From: Novosphingobium sp.
GTDB lineage: Bacteria; Pseudomonadota; Alphaproteobacteria; Sphingomonadales; Sphingomonadaceae
DNA length: 10,054 nucleotides
Direction: 5' to 3'
Assembly (NCBI GenBank): GCA_030830245.1
Contig: JAURNJ010000138.1
Location: 1-10,054, forward strand
Shown: piece by piece, positions 7,402-10,054 of the stretch
Layout: every line of letters starts with the position of its first letter
Numbering within the stretch: position 1 is the stretch's first letter
Program-made: the position numbers and the translations under genes
Notes under the pieces: model-generated
What the model was told of the DNA's origin: nothing
Databases searched by the model: none
What the model saw: the letters and a program-made list of their open reading frames with translations, nothing else

Positions 7402-8573
7402 TGTTCGATATCCATGCCCCCGATCACATGCAGGTGTGGGTGGAACAGACCGACGCGATCCGCGCCAAGGGCGGCGTCGGCTGGAGCGATGCGAACGGCG
7501 GCTACTGGGTCGTCGTCAACTACTCGGATGCTGTCGAAGCGGCGAAGAACTGGCAGGTGTTCTCCGCTCGCCATGATCCCACCGGAGCAGACCCGCGCGC
7601 GCGCGGCATCTCGATCCCGCCCTACGAGTTCCCGCTGATCCTTTCGGAGAGCGATCCGCCGCGTCAGCAAAAGCTGCGCCTGCTTGAAATCCCGTTCTTC
7701 ACCCCTTCGAAGATCAAGGCGCAGGTCCCGGTGGTCCAGGCCAATGTCGACCGCTGCCTTGACGCCATGGTGGGCCGCGCGGAGATCGACCTGTTCCGCG
7801 ACTATGCCATGCCGCTGGTGTCGCTGACTTCCATGGCGCTGGTCGGCATCGATATCGCGCAGTGGCAGGACTATACGCTCGCCGCGCACCGAGGCGGACC
7901 AGGCTCCAGCCTCGACATCTCGCAGGACACCGAGCGGGTCCACGCCATGTTGCTCGACATGGCGCGAGACCGGCGCGCCAATCCGCGCGGCGACATCACC
8001 TCGGCGCTGGTGACCGGCGATGTCATGGGCGAGAAACTGCGCGACGAGGAAGTCGTCTCGATGCTCTCGGCGCTGGTGCTCGGCGGCTTTGACACGACAT
8101 CCTCGCACATCACCAATGCGCTGATATGGCTGAGCGAGAACCGCGCCTGCCATGCCGATCTTGCCAGCGATGACGCACTCGCAGCCAATGCAGTGCACGA
8201 GTTCCAGCGAATGTGGCCGCCCTCGCTTGGTGGCGCGCGCAATCTGGTGGCTGATGCCGTGCTTGGCGGCCAGCCGATGAAGGATGGCGATCGGGTTTTC
8301 CTGTCATGGGCGGCGGCGAACCGCGACCCGGAGATTTTCCCCGATCCGCACACGGTAAGGCTCGACCGGCCCAACGCGAAGGACAACCTCACCTTCGGAA
8401 TGGGTGTGCACCGCTGCCTTGGCATGGACCTGGCGCGGCTGATGGGGCGGCTGGCGATCCAGACGCTGCTGCGTCGCCATCCGAACTTCCGCGTCCTGCT
8501 CGAGCGCTGCGTGCCCTATCGCTCCAAGGGTCTGGTGGCGGGCTGGTCGGCGGTGCCCACCGTCCTCGGCTAA
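7401..8573 (+). CDS. Cytochrome P450, different family from the tandem pair
   Basis: The 390-residue protein is a soluble P450. The C-helix region has SDPPRQQKLR (84-93), the I-helix motif is GGFDTT (228-233), ExxR is E267-R270, and the haem loop FGMGVHRC (332-339) places the thiolate at Cys339, followed by LGMDLARL. It is shorter than the two upstream P450s, and its N-terminal half shows no obvious similarity to them, so it is not a third copy; I cannot name its family. I start at the ATG at 7401, whose A is also the last base of the hydrolase stop (TGATG), a form typical of translational coupling; no good Shine-Dalgarno site precedes it. An in-frame ATG at 7335 would lie inside the hydrolase gene. 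It ends the plus-strand operon, overlapping the convergent esterase stop. A second oxidation of the same substrate is the simplest guess. Confidence 0.92.
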   Translation: MFDIHAPDHMQVWVEQTDAIRAKGGVGWSDANGGYWVVVNYSDAVEAAKNWQVFSARHDPTGADPRARGISIPPYEFPLILSESDPPRQQKLRLLEIPFFTPSKIKAQVPVVQANVDRCLDAMVGRAEIDLFRDYAMPLVSLTSMALVGIDIAQWQDYTLAAHRGGPGSSLDISQDTERVHAMLLDMARDRRANPRGDITSALVTGDVMGEKLRDEEVVSMLSALVLGGFDTTSSHITNALIWLSENRACHADLASDDALAANAVHEFQRMWPPSLGGARNLVADAVLGGQPMKDGDRVFLSWAAANRDPEIFPDPHTVRLDRPNAKDNLTFGMGVHRCLGMDLARLMGRLAIQTLLRRHPNFRVLLERCVPYRSKGLVAGWSAVPTVLG

Positions 8574-9589
8574 CCCCGCGCAAACCCTGCTATATCGCGC
8601 GCGCAATCGCGGCTGATTTCGGGGCAGGCGAGGAAGATCTCGGTTCCATGAACTGTGCCGATCGCCTCGACGCATTGCGCGGGCACCCCGGCTCGGACCA
8701 ACTTTCGATAGAAGTTTACACCTTCGTCGCGCAGGGGATCGCACTCGTTGACCGAAATCTTGACCTTGGGCAGGCCCTTCAAGTCGTCCTCGGTGGCGAA
8801 AGCAGGCCAGGCCAACGGGTCGCCTGCGTTGAAGGCCTCGATCCCGTAGGCGACCGCACCATTGTCGAAATGCAGATCGAGCAGTACCCCGCGATTGGCG
8901 ACAACCGAGCCTCCGTCTGCATCGCTCCATTCCCCCTTGATATAGGGGCACAGAGCATAGAGCCCGCTGATCCGCCCGATCTCGCCATCGCGCTTCATCG
9001 CAAGCCCGGTGGCGAGGGTGAGATTGCCGCCCCCGCTTTCGCCTGCGACAATCACGCGAGTTGCATCGATCCCGAGCGTCCCGGCATTGTCCAGCACCCA
9101 GCGAAGACCGGAAAGACAATCGTTGAGGCCACCGGGATAAGGCGCGACTTCGGGCAAGGTGTTCGGCACGGCGGAATTGCGGAACTCTACCATCGCCACC
9201 GCGACGCCCTGGCCCGCAATCATGCGGCCCCAGGCAGCATAGTTGAGGTCGTAGGCGCTCATCATCATCATGCCGCCACCGTGGATGTAATAGACGCAGG
9301 GCAGCACTTCAGTACCCTTTGGACGGATCACATGCACGCTGATGGTATTGCCATCGAGCACCGATGTCACCTCGTGCCTGGTCATGTCCAGGCCTGCAGA
9401 TGGTGCTACGGCTTCAAAATCGAGACCGTCGAACAGGGCGGTGAGCATGCTGTTGCCTGCCACTGCCTGCATCGCTGCGATCAAGACTTCGCGGCTTTCC
9501 ACCTTGGCTCCCGCTCCCGGCGGCATGTCCTTGAACAGCGCCTTGATACGCGGATCGATGCGTGGATCCTCGACGATCTTGTTAGCCAT
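8570..9589 (-). CDS. HSL-family alpha/beta hydrolase (esterase)
   Basis: This 339-residue enzyme belongs to the hormone-sensitive-lipase group of carboxylesterases. It has the oxyanion motif HGGG (103-106), the nucleophile elbow GESGGGN (183-189) with Ser185, the acid Asp284 in NECDPLRDEG and His314 in TVHGTE. The N-terminal about 70 residues form the cap region usual in this family, and no signal peptide is visible. Four methionines directly follow HGGG where an aromatic or aliphatic residue is usual. It is unrelated in subfamily to the other hydrolase in the window. The ATG at 9589 is preceded on its strand by GGGAGAGAG about ten bases away. It is a single gene, divergent from the thiolase and convergent with the third P450, with a four-base overlap of the ends. 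It probably cleaves esters or lactones of the pathway substrate. Confidence 0.92.
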   Translation of the reverse strand: MANKIVEDPRIDPRIKALFKDMPPGAGAKVESREVLIAAMQAVAGNSMLTALFDGLDFEAVAPSAGLDMTRHEVTSVLDGNTISVHVIRPKGTEVLPCVYYIHGGGMMMMSAYDLNYAAWGRMIAGQGVAVAMVEFRNSAVPNTLPEVAPYPGGLNDCLSGLRWVLDNAGTLGIDATRVIVAGESGGGNLTLATGLAMKRDGEIGRISGLYALCPYIKGEWSDADGGSVVANRGVLLDLHFDNGAVAYGIEAFNAGDPLAWPAFATEDDLKGLPKVKISVNECDPLRDEGVNFYRKLVRAGVPAQCVEAIGTVHGTEIFLACPEISRDCARDIAGFARG

Positions 9590-9655
9590 GGTATGTCTCT
9601 CTCCCTGCGTGGTAACCCATCCGATAGGGCAAGGATTTGGCGTGTTCCAGACCCT

Positions 9656-9674
9656 TTGACAGCGAGGATCGCTG
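9656..9674 (+). promoter_or_regulatory. TTGACA box overlapping an inverted repeat
   Basis: TTGACA (9656-9661) is a perfect -35 hexamer on the plus strand upstream of the thiolase; the -10 candidates 16-18 bases on are poor. Overlapping its end is the inverted repeat CAGCGA-GGA-TCGCTG (9660-9674), six-base arms with a three-base centre. A protein bound there would cover the promoter spacer. This is a candidate operator for the thiolase, and possibly for the divergent esterase. Confidence 0.4.
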
Positions 9675-9700
9675 GGCTAAGGAAATGGCAGCAAACTGTT

Positions 9701-9720
9701 TTGCGAACAATCGTTCGCGA
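9701..9720. promoter_or_regulatory. Palindromic operator candidate (TetR-like)
   Basis: GCGAAC (9703-9708) and GTTCGC (9713-9718) are perfect inverted arms around AATC; the symmetry extends with mismatches to 9701 and 9720. The size and the ...AAC-N4-GTT... shape resemble operators of TetR-family regulators, such as those in steroid and fatty-acid catabolism. It lies 28 bases before the thiolase start, just ahead of its ribosome site AAAGGA (9734-9739). A short RNA hairpin is the other reading. Confidence 0.45.
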
Positions 9721-9748
9721 TAGTGAAAATTAGAAAGGATAGTCGTCG

Positions 9749-10054
9749 ATGGCGGACAGCGGAATGACTCCGATGCCGGAGAGCCTGCGCGAATACAGCC
9801 GCCGGGTCTCGATCGTCGGCGTCGGCGAGACTGACTACCGCAAGGACTATCAGGCAGAGCGCCAGCGTCCCGAAGGCTGGCAGCCACCTACGATAGACGA
9901 CCTGTGCAAACTCGCGTTCGACCGCGCGCTCGCCGATTCCGGCCTTGCCGCCAGCGACATCGATGCGCTTGCCCTGCACTATACGTTCGGCGGCCCCGAT
10001 CCCGACGAGATGGTGCCACTTCTCGGTATTTCGCCCGAAAAAGCATGGGTCAAC
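9749..10054 (+). CDS. Thiolase-family protein (SCP-x/acetyl-CoA acetyltransferase-like), 5' part
   Basis: The frame is open from the ATG at 9749 to the window end, giving 102 residues. After a short leader, VSIVGVGETDYRKDY (20-34) is the opening strand typical of SCP-x-type thiolases, often annotated acetyl-CoA acetyltransferase or lipid-transfer protein. DDLCKLAFDRALADSGL followed by ASDIDAL matches the next helix and turn of the same fold. The active-site cysteine and the histidine/cysteine motifs lie beyond the window, so activity cannot be judged. Such proteins usually act with a DUF35 zinc-ribbon/OB partner in thiolytic or retro-aldol cleavage of branched acyl-CoA, for instance steroid side chains. 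AAAGGA ends nine bases before the ATG. Two inverted repeats lie in the 159-base region separating it from the divergent esterase, so it is probably regulated. Confidence 0.85.
   Translation, partial: MADSGMTPMPESLREYSRRVSIVGVGETDYRKDYQAERQRPEGWQPPTIDDLCKLAFDRALADSGLAASDIDALALHYTFGGPDPDEMVPLLGISPEKAWVN

Noticed and set aside
7260..8198. 312-codon minus-strand frame over the third P450
   Set aside because: Antisense to a P450 with complete I-helix, ExxR and haem motifs; composition is that of a shadow frame.
8306..9733. 475-codon plus-strand frame over the esterase
   Set aside because: Antisense to the HSL esterase with a complete triad; crosses the P450 end and the intergenic region; no domain pattern.
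1..10054. Mobile elements, tRNA genes, CRISPR arrays
   Set aside because: I looked for terminal repeats, transposase motifs, cloverleaf patterns and regular repeats and saw none.

Overview
The window is GC-rich, gene-dense bacterial DNA. The codon bias, the closely packed operons and the gene families suggest an alphaproteobacterium, most likely a sphingomonad (Novosphingobium, Sphingopyxis or Sphingobium type). That assignment rests on the look of the sequences, not on a search. The content is catabolic: three cytochromes P450, two alpha/beta hydrolases, an acyl-CoA synthetase, a two-gene MaoC-type enoyl-CoA hydratase, the start of an SCP-x-like thiolase and the end of a fumarylacetoacetate-hydrolase-family gene. 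I see no RNA gene, transposase, CRISPR array or phage gene.

Layout. (1) 2-457, plus strand: 3' part of an FAH-family enzyme, ending one base from the convergent ligase gene. (2) 3159 down to 459, minus strand: a probable operon of a MaoC N-terminal-type subunit, a MaoC subunit and an AMP-forming acyl-CoA synthetase. (3) 3160-3402: divergent control region with a plausible promoter on each strand. (4) 3403-8573, plus strand: a probable operon of two tandem paralogous CYP153-like P450s, an alpha/beta hydrolase with an extra SCP2-like N-terminal region, and a third, unrelated P450 that overlaps the hydrolase by one base. (5) 9589 down to 8570, minus strand: an HSL-family esterase whose stop overlaps that of the third P450. 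(6) 9590-9748: divergent control region with two inverted repeats. (7) 9749 to the window end: 5' part of a thiolase-family gene.

How the genes may work together (inference): the P450s oxidise a hydrophobic, probably alicyclic or branched substrate such as a terpenoid, a steroid or an alkyl side chain. The hydrolases open an ester or lactone. The ligase makes the CoA thioester, and the MaoC pair and the thiolase carry out beta-oxidation-type steps. The FAH-family enzyme may handle a 2-oxo acid or 1,3-diketone intermediate. No ferredoxin or ferredoxin reductase is present, so the P450s must take electrons from partners encoded elsewhere. The substrate cannot be read from this sequence. The most distinctive points are the ungapped, roughly 63% identical P450 pair that differs mainly in presumed substrate-facing segments, and the apparent SCP2-hydrolase fusion placed between P450 genes.
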